Translations under genes and position numbers: made by a program
Notes under the pieces: model-generated
The model's input: only the letters and a program-made list of their open reading frames with translations
Databases searched by the model: none
What the model was told of the DNA's origin: nothing
Shown: positions 8,965 through 17,795 of the stretch, in pieces
How the letters are laid out: every line of letters begins with the position of its first letter
How positions within the stretch are numbered: the stretch's first letter is position 1
Origin: Herbaspirillum chlorophenolicum
Lineage (GTDB): Bacteria; Pseudomonadota; Gammaproteobacteria; Burkholderiales; Burkholderiaceae_D
NCBI RefSeq assembly: GCF_001189955.1
Contig: NZ_LFLT01000014.1
Location: 1-64,000 of the forward strand
Length of the DNA: 64,000 bases
Direction: 5' to 3'

Positions 8965-11900
8965 ATGTCAATTCACGTGGCGCTGAACCATGTCACCTCG
9001 TACCAGTATGACCGTGCCATCAACCTTGGGCCGCAGGTCGTCCGCCTGCGTCCCGCACCGCACAGCCGCACTCGCATCCTGAGCTATTCGCTGCGCATCC
9101 TGCCTGAGCCGCACTTCATCAACTGGCAGCAGGACCCCGAGGCCAACTACCTGGCGCGCCTGGTGTTCCCGGAGAAGACTACCGAATTCAAGATCGAGGT
9201 CGACCTGGTGGCCGAGATGTCGGTCATCAACCCCTTCGATTTCTTCCTGGAACCCTACGCCGAGCAGTTCCCCTTCGAGTACGCCAAGGACCTGCAAAAC
9301 GAACTGATGCCTTACCGGCAGAAGCTGCCGTTGTCGCCGTTGTTCAAGAAATTCCTCGACGGCATTTCGCGCGAGAAAATGGGCAGCGCCAATTTCCTGG
9401 TCGCGCTCAACCAGAAGCTGGCCGACCACATCGACTACACCATCCGCATGGAACCCGGCGTGCAGACGCCGGAGCAGACGCTGGAACTGAAGTCGGGCTC
9501 TTGCCGTGATTCGTCCTGGCTGCTGGTGCAACTGATGCGCCATCTGGGACTGGCGGCGCGATTTGTCTCCGGCTACCTGATCCAGTTGACGGCCGACCAG
9601 AAATCGCTGGATGGTCCTTCCGGCCCCGAGGCCGATTTCACCGACCTGCATGCCTGGTGCGAGGTCTACCTGCCGGGCGCCGGCTGGATCGGGCTGGACC
9701 CAACGTCGGGGTTATTCGCCGGCGAAGGCCATATCCCGCTGTCGTGCACGCCCGAGCCTGCTTCGGCGGCGCCGGTGTCGGGCCTGGTCGATCCCTGCGA
9801 AGTCGAGTTTGAACACCTGATGAGCGTCAAGCGCATCTGGGAAGCGCCGCGCGTGACCAAGCCCTACAGCGAGGAGCAGTGGGCCGAGATTGAAGCGCTC
9901 GGCCACGCCATCGACCGTGACCTGGTCGCCAATGACGTGCGCCTGACCATGGGCGGCGAGCCGACCTTCGTCTCGCTCGACTATCCGGATGAGCCGGAAT
10001 GGAATACCGCCGCCATGGGCGCGACCAAGAAGCCGCTGGCAGCCGAGCTCTACCACCGCATGCGCGACAAGTATGCGGCGCAAGGCCTGCCGCATTTCGG
10101 CCAGGGTAAGTGGTATCCCGGCGAGCAGTTGCCGCGCTGGGCGCTGAACTGCTACTGGCGGCGCGACGGCGAACCGATCTGGCTCAATCCTGCGCTTATC
10201 GGTGACGAGACCAAACCGAACGTGACCGACAAGATTGTCACTAGCCATTTCCTGCACCGCGTGGCGCAGCGTTTGAAGGTGGATGGAAAGAACGTGTTTC
10301 CCGCCTATGAGGACGTGTTCTATTACATGTGGCGCGAGCGTCGCCTGCCCGGCAATGTCGATCCCTTCGATTCGCGCGTGGACGACAAGCAGGAGCGCGA
10401 ACGCCTGATGCGCGTCTTCACGCAAGGCCTGCAAAGTGCGGCGGGCCACGTGCTGCCGCTGGCCCGCCGTTTCGACGGCCGCGGCTGGCAGAGCGGCAAC
10501 TGGTTTTTGCGCAGCGAGCGCTGCTACCTGTATCCGGGCGATTCGCCGCTGGGTTATCGCCTGCCGCTCGATTCGCTGCCCTGGGTGAGCAGCAGCGAGT
10601 ATCCGGCGGTGTATCCGGCCGACCCGTCGCAGGCGTTCAAGGGGCTGCCCGGTGCGGCCGAGATCCGGCGCCAGGCCGGCAGTCCGCAGGAGCCGCCATT
10701 GCGTGCGGGAGCGCCAACCGGCATCGGCACGGCCAGGCTGGCGCGAGGGCAGGCCGGGGACGCCGCGGCCAATGCCGTGAATGCCGCTGGCGTGGCACCG
10801 GCGCATGGCGAATCGGCCAGCCGGATCACCCGTACCGCGCTGTCGGCCGAAGTGCGCAACGGCGTGTTCTACCTGTTCATGCCGCCGTTGGCGCAACTGG
10901 AGCATTACCTGGAGCTGGTGGCCGCCATCGAAGCGGTGGCGGAGGAGCTCAAGCAGCCGGTACTGCTGGAAGGCTACGAGCCGCCCAACGACCCGCGCTT
11001 GCGCAAGTTCAGTGTTACGCCCGACCCCGGCGTGATCGAGGTCAACATCCAGCCGGCCAACAACTGGGGCGAACTGGTGGAACAGACCACCCACCTGTAC
11101 GAGGCCGCGCGCGAGTCCCGCCTGACCACCGAGAAGTTCATGCTGGACGGCCACCACTCCGGCACCGGCGGCGGCAACCACATGGTGCTGGGCGGCATCA
11201 CCACCGGCGACTCGCCCTTCCTGCGCCGGCCGGACTTGCTGCGCAGCCTGATTTCGTACTGGCACAACCACCCGTCGCTGTCCTATCTGTTCTCGGGCAT
11301 GTTCATCGGCCCGACTTCGCAGGCGCCGCGCATCGACGAGGCCCGCAACGATTCGACGGTGGAGATTGAACTGGCCTTCGCCGAGATGGACAAGCAGGTT
11401 GCCAAGGGGGAATGCCCGCCGTGGCTGGTGGACCGGCTGCTGCGCAACCTGCTGATCGACGTCACCGGCAACACCCACCGTGCCGAGTTCTGCATCGACA
11501 AGATGTATTCGCCCGACAGCGCCACCGGCCGCCTGGGCCTGCTGGAGCTGCGCGCCTTCGAGATGCCGCCGCATGCGCGCATGAGCCTGACCCAGCAGTT
11601 GCTGCTGCGCGGACTGGTGGCGCGTTTCTGGCAGGAACCGTACAAGCCGGCGCGGCTGGTGCGTTGGGGGACCGAACTGCACGACCGCTTCCTGCTGCCG
11701 CATTTCATCGAGCAGGATTTCCGTGACGTGATCGACGATATGAACGAGGCCGGTTATGCCGTGAAGGCCGAGTGGTTCGCGCCGCACATGGAATTCCGCT
11801 GCCCCAAGATCGGCGACTACGCGGTCAAGGGCATGGAGATCGAATTGCGCACGGCGCTGGAACCATGGCATGTGCTGGGCGAGGAAAGCGGTGCCGGCGG

Positions 11901-12339
11901 CACCGCACGCTACGTCGACTCATCGCTGGAACGGCTGCAGGTGAAGGTGACCGGCATGGCCTCTGACCGTTATGTGCTGACCTGCAACGGCGTGTCCGTG
12001 CCGGTGCAGCCTACCGGCACGGTCGGCCAGTTCGTGGCCGGCATCCGCTACCGCGCCTGGCAGCCGCCGTCGGCGCTGCACCCGACCATTCCGGTGGATT
12101 CGCCGCTGACCTTCGACCTGGTCGATACCTGGAACGGCCGCAGCCTGGGCGGATGCCAGTACCACGTGGTGCATCCGGGCGGACGCAGTTACGAGACCTT
12201 CCCGGTCAACGCCTTCGAGGCTGAAAGCCGCCGTTTGGCGCGCTATTTCCGCCTCAACCACACGCCGGGAAAATTCGATGTGCAGCCGGCACGGCCGTCT
12301 ATCGAGTTTCCTTTTACGTTAGACTTACGCTACTTCTAA
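8965..12339 (+). CDS. Transglutaminase-like / DUF2126 protein (COG4196 type)
   Basis: A 1124-residue two-part protein, first gene of the plus-strand locus. Residues 1-300 form a transglutaminase/protease-like domain with an intact Cys180, His229, Asp245 triad, in SGSCRDSSW, DLHAWCEVY and GLDPTSG. The rest is DUF2126, with MGGEPTFVSLDYPDEPEWN near 330, VIEVNIQPANNWGELVEQTT near 690, GGGNHMVLGGITTGDSPF near 735 and LLELRAFEMPPHARMSLTQQ near 855. DUF2126 has been proposed (Iyer and colleagues, from memory) to be a glutamine-synthetase-like carboxylate-amine ligase. An Ala/Gly-rich linker at about residues 577-615 separates subregions. Of similar size to a mycobacterial homologue next to an ATP-grasp/alpha-E fusion. 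The substrate is unknown. Confidence 0.92.
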   Translation: MSIHVALNHVTSYQYDRAINLGPQVVRLRPAPHSRTRILSYSLRILPEPHFINWQQDPEANYLARLVFPEKTTEFKIEVDLVAEMSVINPFDFFLEPYAEQFPFEYAKDLQNELMPYRQKLPLSPLFKKFLDGISREKMGSANFLVALNQKLADHIDYTIRMEPGVQTPEQTLELKSGSCRDSSWLLVQLMRHLGLAARFVSGYLIQLTADQKSLDGPSGPEADFTDLHAWCEVYLPGAGWIGLDPTSGLFAGEGHIPLSCTPEPASAAPVSGLVDPCEVEFEHLMSVKRIWEAPRVTKPYSEEQWAEIEALGHAIDRDLVANDVRLTMGGEPTFVSLDYPDEPEWNTAAMGATKKPLAAELYHRMRDKYAAQGLPHFGQGKWYPGEQLPRWALNCYWRRDGEPIWLNPALIGDETKPNVTDKIVTSHFLHRVAQRLKVDGKNVFPAYEDVFYYMWRERRLPGNVDPFDSRVDDKQERERLMRVFTQGLQSAAGHVLPLARRFDGRGWQSGNWFLRSERCYLYPGDSPLGYRLPLDSLPWVSSSEYPAVYPADPSQAFKGLPGAAEIRRQAGSPQEPPLRAGAPTGIGTARLARGQAGDAAANAVNAAGVAPAHGESASRITRTALSAEVRNGVFYLFMPPLAQLEHYLELVAAIEAVAEELKQPVLLEGYEPPNDPRLRKFSVTPDPGVIEVNIQPANNWGELVEQTTHLYEAARESRLTTEKFMLDGHHSGTGGGNHMVLGGITTGDSPFLRRPDLLRSLISYWHNHPSLSYLFSGMFIGPTSQAPRIDEARNDSTVEIELAFAEMDKQVAKGECPPWLVDRLLRNLLIDVTGNTHRAEFCIDKMYSPDSATGRLGLLELRAFEMPPHARMSLTQQLLLRGLVARFWQEPYKPARLVRWGTELHDRFLLPHFIEQDFRDVIDDMNEAGYAVKAEWFAPHMEFRCPKIGDYAVKGMEIELRTALEPWHVLGEESGAGGTARYVDSSLERLQVKVTGMASDRYVLTCNGVSVPVQPTGTVGQFVAGIRYRAWQPPSALHPTIPVDSPLTFDLVDTWNGRSLGGCQYHVVHPGGRSYETFPVNAFEAESRRLARYFRLNHTPGKFDVQPARPSIEFPFTLDLRYF

Positions 12340-12453
12340 CTCAGCCGGGCGCGGCGTTCGCGCCGCGCCGGTCCTCCCGTCCACGCAAGCCGGTTCGCCG
12401 GCGCCAACAGACAGTGGCGGACCCGCCCGCATCGCGCCCGCCCAGCCCCATTT

Positions 12454-14958
12454 ATGCACCAGCGTTTACTGGAAAGCTATCCAGCCAGCAGCGATCGTTA
12501 CGACGAAATGCTGTCAGCCGACGGCCGCCTGCGGCCGCATTGGCGAACGCTGATCGACCAGCTTGAAAACCTGTCGCCGGAGATGCTGCGCCGGCGCGCC
12601 AGCGAGGTGCGCGAGGCCATCGCTTCGGATGGCGTCACCTACAACGTCTACGCCGATCCCAAGGGCGCCAACCGCCCGTGGGAGCTGGACCTGCTGCCGC
12701 ACATCGTGTCGGCCGACGACTGGCAGTTCCTGGCCAAGGCCGTGGCCCAGCGCGCACGCCTGATGAACGCGGTGCTGGCCGACCTTTATGGCGAACAGTC
12801 CTTGCTCAGCGAAGGCCTGCTGCCGCCGGCGCTGGTGTTCGGCCAGCACGGCTACCTGATGCCGTGCCATGGCATCAAGCCGCCGGGCGGCGTGCATTTG
12901 CATGCCTATGCGATCGACCTGGCGCGCTCGGCCGATGGCACCTGGTGGGTGGTGTCGGACCGCACCCAGGGGCCGTCGGGCACCGGCTACGCCCTGCAGA
13001 ATCGCCAGATCATGTCGCGCGCCATGCCCGAGGCATTGCGCGACATGCACGTGCAATCGCCGCATGGCTACTTCCACACGCTGCGCGCCATGCTCACGCA
13101 ACTGGCGCCAGCCAACGGCGAGATGCCGCTGATCGTGCTGCTCACGCCGGGCCCCTATAACGAAACCTATTCCGAGCATGCCTTTCTGGCGCACACGCTG
13201 GGCTTCCCGCTGGTCGAAGGCGTCGACCTGACGGTGCGAGGCGACCAGGTGTTCCTGAAGACCCTGAACGGCCTGCGTCGCGTGCATGCGATCCTGCGCC
13301 GCATGGATGACGATTATTGCGATCCGCTGGAACTGCGTGCCGATTCGGCGCTGGGAATTCCCGGCCTGACGCAGGCGGCGCGCCTGGGCAATGTGCTGGT
13401 GGCCAATTCGCTGGGCAGCGGCGTGCTGGAGTCGACCGCATTGCACGGTTTCCTGCCGGCCATCAGCGAGCGCCTGCTGGGTGAGCCGCTGGCGCTGCCG
13501 GCGGTGGCGTCCTGGTGGTGCGGCGAGAAGCCTGCGCTGGATTACACGCTGGAACATCTCGACGATCTGGTCATCGTGCCAGCCTTTTCTTCCATGCGGA
13601 TGCAGCCGGTATTCGGCCATGCCGTGACCGGCGCTGCGCGGCGCCGCCTGATCGAAAGCCTGCAACTGCAGCCGCACGCCTACGCGGCGCAAGAGTGGGT
13701 GCGCCTGTCGCAGGCGCCGGTGATGTCGCGCAGCGGCGACTATGGCCTGATGGGCCGCACCATCAGCCTGCGCGTGTTTGCCGTGGCCGACGGCCATGGC
13801 GGTTATCAAGTGATGCCGGGCGGCCTGACCCGCGTGGCATCGCGCCAGCGCCGCGATGTGGTGTCGATGCAGCAGGGCGGCACCACCAAGGATGTCTGGG
13901 TGCTGCGTGAAAACGAACCCGGCCCGGCCGAGCTCATGCCCGACGATGTCGTCGATACGGTCAACGGTACGCAGATCCGCAGCACCGTCGACGTTTCATC
14001 CCACTCCGGTGAAAACCTGTTCTGGATGGGGCGCTATTCCGAGCGCGTGAAGAACCTCGCGCGCCTGCTGCGCACCACCTTGCAATACACGATGGACGGC
14101 CAGAGCGAAAGCCGCGGCATCCTGGGCAGCGTGAGCTGGATTTGCAGCCAGCTTGGCGTGCTCATGCCCAAGTCCGATCCGCGCCCGACCATCACCGGCC
14201 TGCAGCAAAGCCTGCAGGCTGCCGTCATCGATCCGTCCGCACCGGTCAGCGTAGCGACCCAGGTGCGCCAGCTGGCGCATGCGGCCTACCAGGTGCGTGA
14301 ACATCTGTCTCTGGACAATTGGCATGCCCTGACCAAGATGCCGGCCATGGTGCAGGAGCGCATCAGCACGCCTACCGGCGCCCAGCATGCACTGGGCAAT
14401 GTGATCGATGCCTGTTCCGGACTGGCCGGCCATGCCCTGGATGACATGACGCGCGACGCCGGCTGGCAGTTCCTGATGGTGGGGCGCCATATCGAACGCA
14501 TGGTCAACATGGCGACGCTGTTCGACAACTTCCTGCGCCTGCCCCCGGCACGCCAGACGGCCGCGCTGTCGTGGCTGCTGGAATCGGCCAGCAGTATCGT
14601 CACCTACCGTGTGCGCTATCGGCGCACGCCCGAGTGGCTGCCGGTGCTGCACTTGCTGGTATTCGATGCCAGCAATCCGCACGGCATGGCCTACCAGTTC
14701 CGCATGCTGCAGCAATATCTTGCCGACATCGCGCAGCAACTGGGCTTGCTGAGCATGACCATTCCGTCGCATCTGGCCGGCCAGCTGGATGCGATGAACC
14801 TGGCCGATTTCGCGCACGGATCGCCCACCATGGAAGAAGCCAACGCACGCCTGGCGCAACTGATGCGCGATGCCGTCGGCGGCGGCGCCATGCTATCCGA
14901 CGACTTGTCGCGCCACTACTTCACGCCGTTGACGGCGCCGGTCAGCCAGGGGGTATGA
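12454..14958 (+). CDS. Circularly permuted ATP-grasp / alpha-E fusion protein
   Basis: An 834-residue fusion: COG2308 ATP-grasp at about residues 1-490, then an alpha-E domain from about 513 (SSHSGENLFWMGRYSERVKN) to the end. It is the single-chain counterpart of the two separate genes at 3354-5775. LRRMDDDYCDPLELRADSAL and GGTTKDVWVLRENE match the ATP-grasp. However, the EDN element of the paralogue reads SDRTQGPSGTGYALQNR here, and the lysine/glycine-rich loop is replaced by VIVPAFSSMRMQPVFG. ATP binding may therefore be lost or altered. It follows the DUF2126 gene by 114 bases and ends one base before the next ATG, so the three genes are probably one operon. Confidence 0.92.
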   Translation: MHQRLLESYPASSDRYDEMLSADGRLRPHWRTLIDQLENLSPEMLRRRASEVREAIASDGVTYNVYADPKGANRPWELDLLPHIVSADDWQFLAKAVAQRARLMNAVLADLYGEQSLLSEGLLPPALVFGQHGYLMPCHGIKPPGGVHLHAYAIDLARSADGTWWVVSDRTQGPSGTGYALQNRQIMSRAMPEALRDMHVQSPHGYFHTLRAMLTQLAPANGEMPLIVLLTPGPYNETYSEHAFLAHTLGFPLVEGVDLTVRGDQVFLKTLNGLRRVHAILRRMDDDYCDPLELRADSALGIPGLTQAARLGNVLVANSLGSGVLESTALHGFLPAISERLLGEPLALPAVASWWCGEKPALDYTLEHLDDLVIVPAFSSMRMQPVFGHAVTGAARRRLIESLQLQPHAYAAQEWVRLSQAPVMSRSGDYGLMGRTISLRVFAVADGHGGYQVMPGGLTRVASRQRRDVVSMQQGGTTKDVWVLRENEPGPAELMPDDVVDTVNGTQIRSTVDVSSHSGENLFWMGRYSERVKNLARLLRTTLQYTMDGQSESRGILGSVSWICSQLGVLMPKSDPRPTITGLQQSLQAAVIDPSAPVSVATQVRQLAHAAYQVREHLSLDNWHALTKMPAMVQERISTPTGAQHALGNVIDACSGLAGHALDDMTRDAGWQFLMVGRHIERMVNMATLFDNFLRLPPARQTAALSWLLESASSIVTYRVRYRRTPEWLPVLHLLVFDASNPHGMAYQFRMLQQYLADIAQQLGLLSMTIPSHLAGQLDAMNLADFAHGSPTMEEANARLAQLMRDAVGGGAMLSDDLSRHYFTPLTAPVSQGV

Positions 14959-14959
14959 G

Positions 14960-15946
14960 ATGACGGAAAAAGACACTGCCGGCCAGACCTCCGGCGCCAG
15001 CGCGGCCGTCGCCGATGGGCGCGTCATCTACCAGCTCCACCACCAGACTACCTACCAGTATTCTCTGCCGGTGCGCCTGTCGCACCAGATGCTGCATCTG
15101 ACGCCGCGCGAGCTGGCCTGGCAGCGCTGCCTCTCGCACCAGGTCAACATCCAGCCCGCACCGGCGCTGGTGTGCAGCTATGAGGACAATTTCGGCAACG
15201 TCATCAAGGCGTTCTCGCTGGACACCGACCACACCAGCCTCGATGTCGTGGCCGAGTCCTGGGTCGAGTTGACGCCGCGCCTGCTGCCGGCACACTCCAT
15301 GCCTTGGGAGGAGGCGGTCGCATTGCTGTCTTACCAGGGCGCGCGGCCTTTGTCGCCGGGGATGCTGGATGCGTCCAATTTCCTGTTCGAGTCTTCCCAT
15401 GTGCGCATCAAGCGCGAGTTCATCCATTACGCGGAGCAATGTTTCACGCCGGGTTTGCCGTTGCTGGACGGGGTGCGCGCGCTGATGCTGCGCATCTTCG
15501 ATGAGTTCGCCTTCGATCCTGCCGCCACCACGGTCTCCACGCCGGTGACCGACGTGTTCGCCAACCGGCGCGGCGTGTGCCAGGACTTTGCGCACCTGAT
15601 GCTGTCCTGCCTGCGCTCGGTCGGGCTTGCCGCACGCTACGTCAGCGGCTATCTGCTGACCCAGCCGCCGCCCGGGCAGCCGCGCCTGATCGGCGCCGAT
15701 GCCTCGCATGCCTGGGTATCGGTATATTGTCCCGGACGCGATGGCGAAGCCGGCGTGTGGATCGATGCCGATCCCACCAACGGCCTGTTTCCCGACACCA
15801 GCCACATTACGCTGGGGTGGGGGCGCGATTTCCTCGATGTCTCGCCGTTGCGTGGCGTATTGATCGGCGGCGGCCAGCAAACCATGCAGGTGGCGGTGAC
15901 GGTGATGCCGGGCGAAGAGGCCGGGGAGCTGGCGTTCGCTATCTGA
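14960..15946 (+). CDS. Transglutaminase family protein (COG1305)
   Basis: A 328-residue transglutaminase-fold protein with an N-terminal beta domain (VIYQLHHQTTYQYSLPVRLS) and a catalytic core with Cys207 (RRGVCQDFAHLML), His250 (DASHAWVSVY) and Asp271 (WIDADPTNG). The family covers amidases, peptidases and crosslinking enzymes; in this neighbourhood it is thought to cleave or transfer an amide made by the ATP-grasp and DUF2126 partners. The ATG lies one base after the fusion gene stop, implying coupled translation. It is the only free-standing transglutaminase in the window; the Anbu locus at 2332-5775 has none of its own. Confidence 0.92.
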   Translation: MTEKDTAGQTSGASAAVADGRVIYQLHHQTTYQYSLPVRLSHQMLHLTPRELAWQRCLSHQVNIQPAPALVCSYEDNFGNVIKAFSLDTDHTSLDVVAESWVELTPRLLPAHSMPWEEAVALLSYQGARPLSPGMLDASNFLFESSHVRIKREFIHYAEQCFTPGLPLLDGVRALMLRIFDEFAFDPAATTVSTPVTDVFANRRGVCQDFAHLMLSCLRSVGLAARYVSGYLLTQPPPGQPRLIGADASHAWVSVYCPGRDGEAGVWIDADPTNGLFPDTSHITLGWGRDFLDVSPLRGVLIGGGQQTMQVAVTVMPGEEAGELAFAI

Positions 15947-15953
15947 GTGCTGT

Positions 15954-15980
15954 TTGGAAAGGTAGACGCTGCCTTTCCAA
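15954..15980. terminator. Hairpin between convergent transglutaminase and MCP genes
   Basis: A perfect 9-bp inverted repeat (15954-15962 with 15972-15980, 9-base loop) lies in the 55-base gap between converging genes. There is no clear T-run, so intrinsic termination is possible but weak. Confidence 0.45.
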
Positions 15981-16001
15981 TCGCCGCTGAAGAGCGCGGG
16001 T

Positions 16002-17576
16002 TTACGCCTGCGGCTTCAGCAAGAACACACTGACTGCCTGCTGCAGCCGCTGCGCCTGATTCTGCAAGGTGCTCGCCGCGGCGGCAGCCTGTTCCACCAG
16101 CGCCGCATTTTGCTGTGTGGTCTGGTCCATCTGCACGATGGCGTCGTTGATTTGCTGGATGCCGGAAGCTTGCTCACGGCCGGCGGCGGTGATTTCGGCG
16201 ACCACATCGCACACTTTACGGATGCTCTCGACCACGCCATCCATGGTGCTGCCGGTCTGTTGCACCAGTTGGTAGCCGTTGTCGACGTTGCTGACCGATT
16301 CTTCGATCAGGGTCTTGATTTCCTTGGCCGCCGACGCGCTGCGCTGGGCCAGCGAGCGCACTTCCGAAGCCACCACCGCGAAACCGCGTCCCTGTTCGCC
16401 GGCACGCGCCGCTTCCACGGCGGCATTCAAGGCCAGGATATTGGTCTGGAACGAAATGCCGTCGATCACGTTGATGATATTGACGATCTGTTTGGACGAC
16501 GAATCGATCGCATTCATGGTGGTGATCATGCGCTGCACCGACTCGCCCGCATTCCCGGCGATCTCGGAAGCCGAGTTGGCCAATTGGCTGGCCTGCGCCG
16601 CATTGTCGGCGTTTTGCCGCACGGTGGAGGTCAGTTCTTCGATGGCGGCAGCGGTTTCTTCCAGCGAGCCGGCTTGCTGCTCGGTGCGTGCCGAGAGGTC
16701 GAAGTTGCCGGTGGCGATTTCGCTGGTGGCAATGGCGATTGCGTCGCTGCCGGTGCGTACTTCACTGACGATGTCTTGCAAGTTGCCGTTCATCGATTTC
16801 ATTGCCTGCAGCAAACTCGCTTTCTTGCCATCGACGGCGATTTCACTGCTGAGGTCGCCGGCCGCGATACGGTTGGCGATGTCGGAGGCATACGCCGGTT
16901 CACCGCCCAACTGGCCGACTACGCCGCGCGAGATGGCCAGTGCCAGAGTGACCCCGATGGCCAATGCAATGACGCCCAGCACGATCATGGTGTGCTTCGC
17001 GGCCTGATAGAACTCGGTTGCCTCTGTACTGGCTTCGTTGTTGAGCCGGTCTTCCAGCGCCGCCAGCTCACCCAGTTTCACGCGGCGCTCCGCTTGCTTG
17101 GCAGCCAGACCATTGTCCAGCAGCTGGCGCACGCCATTGATGTCGTCGGCGTCTGCCAATTCGGTCAGCTTTTGCACCAGTGGGGCCGCAGATGCTGAAA
17201 GTGCCTTGACCTGCGCCATGGTGGCTTTTTCGATGTCGGCGGTCTCTTCCAGGGTATTGAACATGGTATCGAGTTCCTTTTCGATGCCCTGGTAGTTGGC
17301 GACTTCCTTCTTGATGCGCTCGTTCAGGATTTTTCGCGCCGCCGCATCGGGCGCCAGCAGCAGGTCGCGCGTGGCCATCGATTGCTCATACAGCGAGGTG
17401 CGCAAGGCCACTGCCAGCCGTGCTTCGACATTGTTGACGTTGCTGATGGAATTGAGGCGGGTATTGACTTCGCCCATGCGGTTGACGCCGATGGCGATGA
17501 CCAGGGCCAGCAGCACGAGCAGGACACCGAATCCCAGATTGAGGCGGTTGGAAACTTTCATTTGTGACAGTTTCAT
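16002..17576 (-). CDS. Methyl-accepting chemotaxis protein
   Basis: A 524-residue transmembrane chemoreceptor. TM1 lies at about residues 11-30 ([20 protein letters not shown]), a periplasmic four-helix-bundle-type sensor at about 31-190, and TM2 at about 195-215. A HAMP linker ([20 protein letters not shown]) leads into a long signalling coiled coil. The hairpin tip [20 protein letters not shown] is the conserved CheA/CheW-binding segment. AGAAGGGATT precedes the ATG at 17576. The ligand cannot be predicted and no chemotaxis genes are nearby. Confidence 0.95.
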   Translation of the reverse strand: MKLSQMKVSNRLNLGFGVLLVLLALVIAIGVNRMGEVNTRLNSISNVNNVEARLAVALRTSLYEQSMATRDLLLAPDAAARKILNERIKKEVANYQGIEKELDTMFNTLEETADIEKATMAQVKALSASAAPLVQKLTELADADDINGVRQLLDNGLAAKQAERRVKLGELAALEDRLNNEASTEATEFYQAAKHTMIVLGVIALAIGVTLALAISRGVVGQLGGEPAYASDIANRIAAGDLSSEIAVDGKKASLLQAMKSMNGNLQDIVSEVRTGSDAIAIATSEIATGNFDLSARTEQQAGSLEETAAAIEELTSTVRQNADNAAQASQLANSASEIAGNAGESVQRMITTMNAIDSSSKQIVNIINVIDGISFQTNILALNAAVEAARAGEQGRGFAVVASEVRSLAQRSASAAKEIKTLIEESVSNVDNGYQLVQQTGSTMDGVVESIRKVCDVVAEITAAGREQASGIQQINDAIVQMDQTTQQNAALVEQAAAAASTLQNQAQRLQQAVSVFLLKPQA

Positions 17577-17795
17577 CGGTAATCCCTTCTTTCTTGGTTT
17601 TGATTCGCGGGGAATTGTGATGATGCCGATGTCTACTGCCCTTTACGCCCCTTGCGCAGAGAACCCCCCTATAGTGCACCGATTTTAAGGCCGGAGAAGG
17701 CTAGTGTAGAAGGAGAAGCAGGATGGTTTTTACCTCGCTTTTTTCCGGAGTTTCCCTTCAAATATGAAATTGTGTGAGATTTCTCATGCCCGACA

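Noticed and set aside
9712-11871. 719-codon minus-strand open frame
   Set aside because: Antisense to the transglutaminase-DUF2126 gene; no domain and a shadow-type composition.
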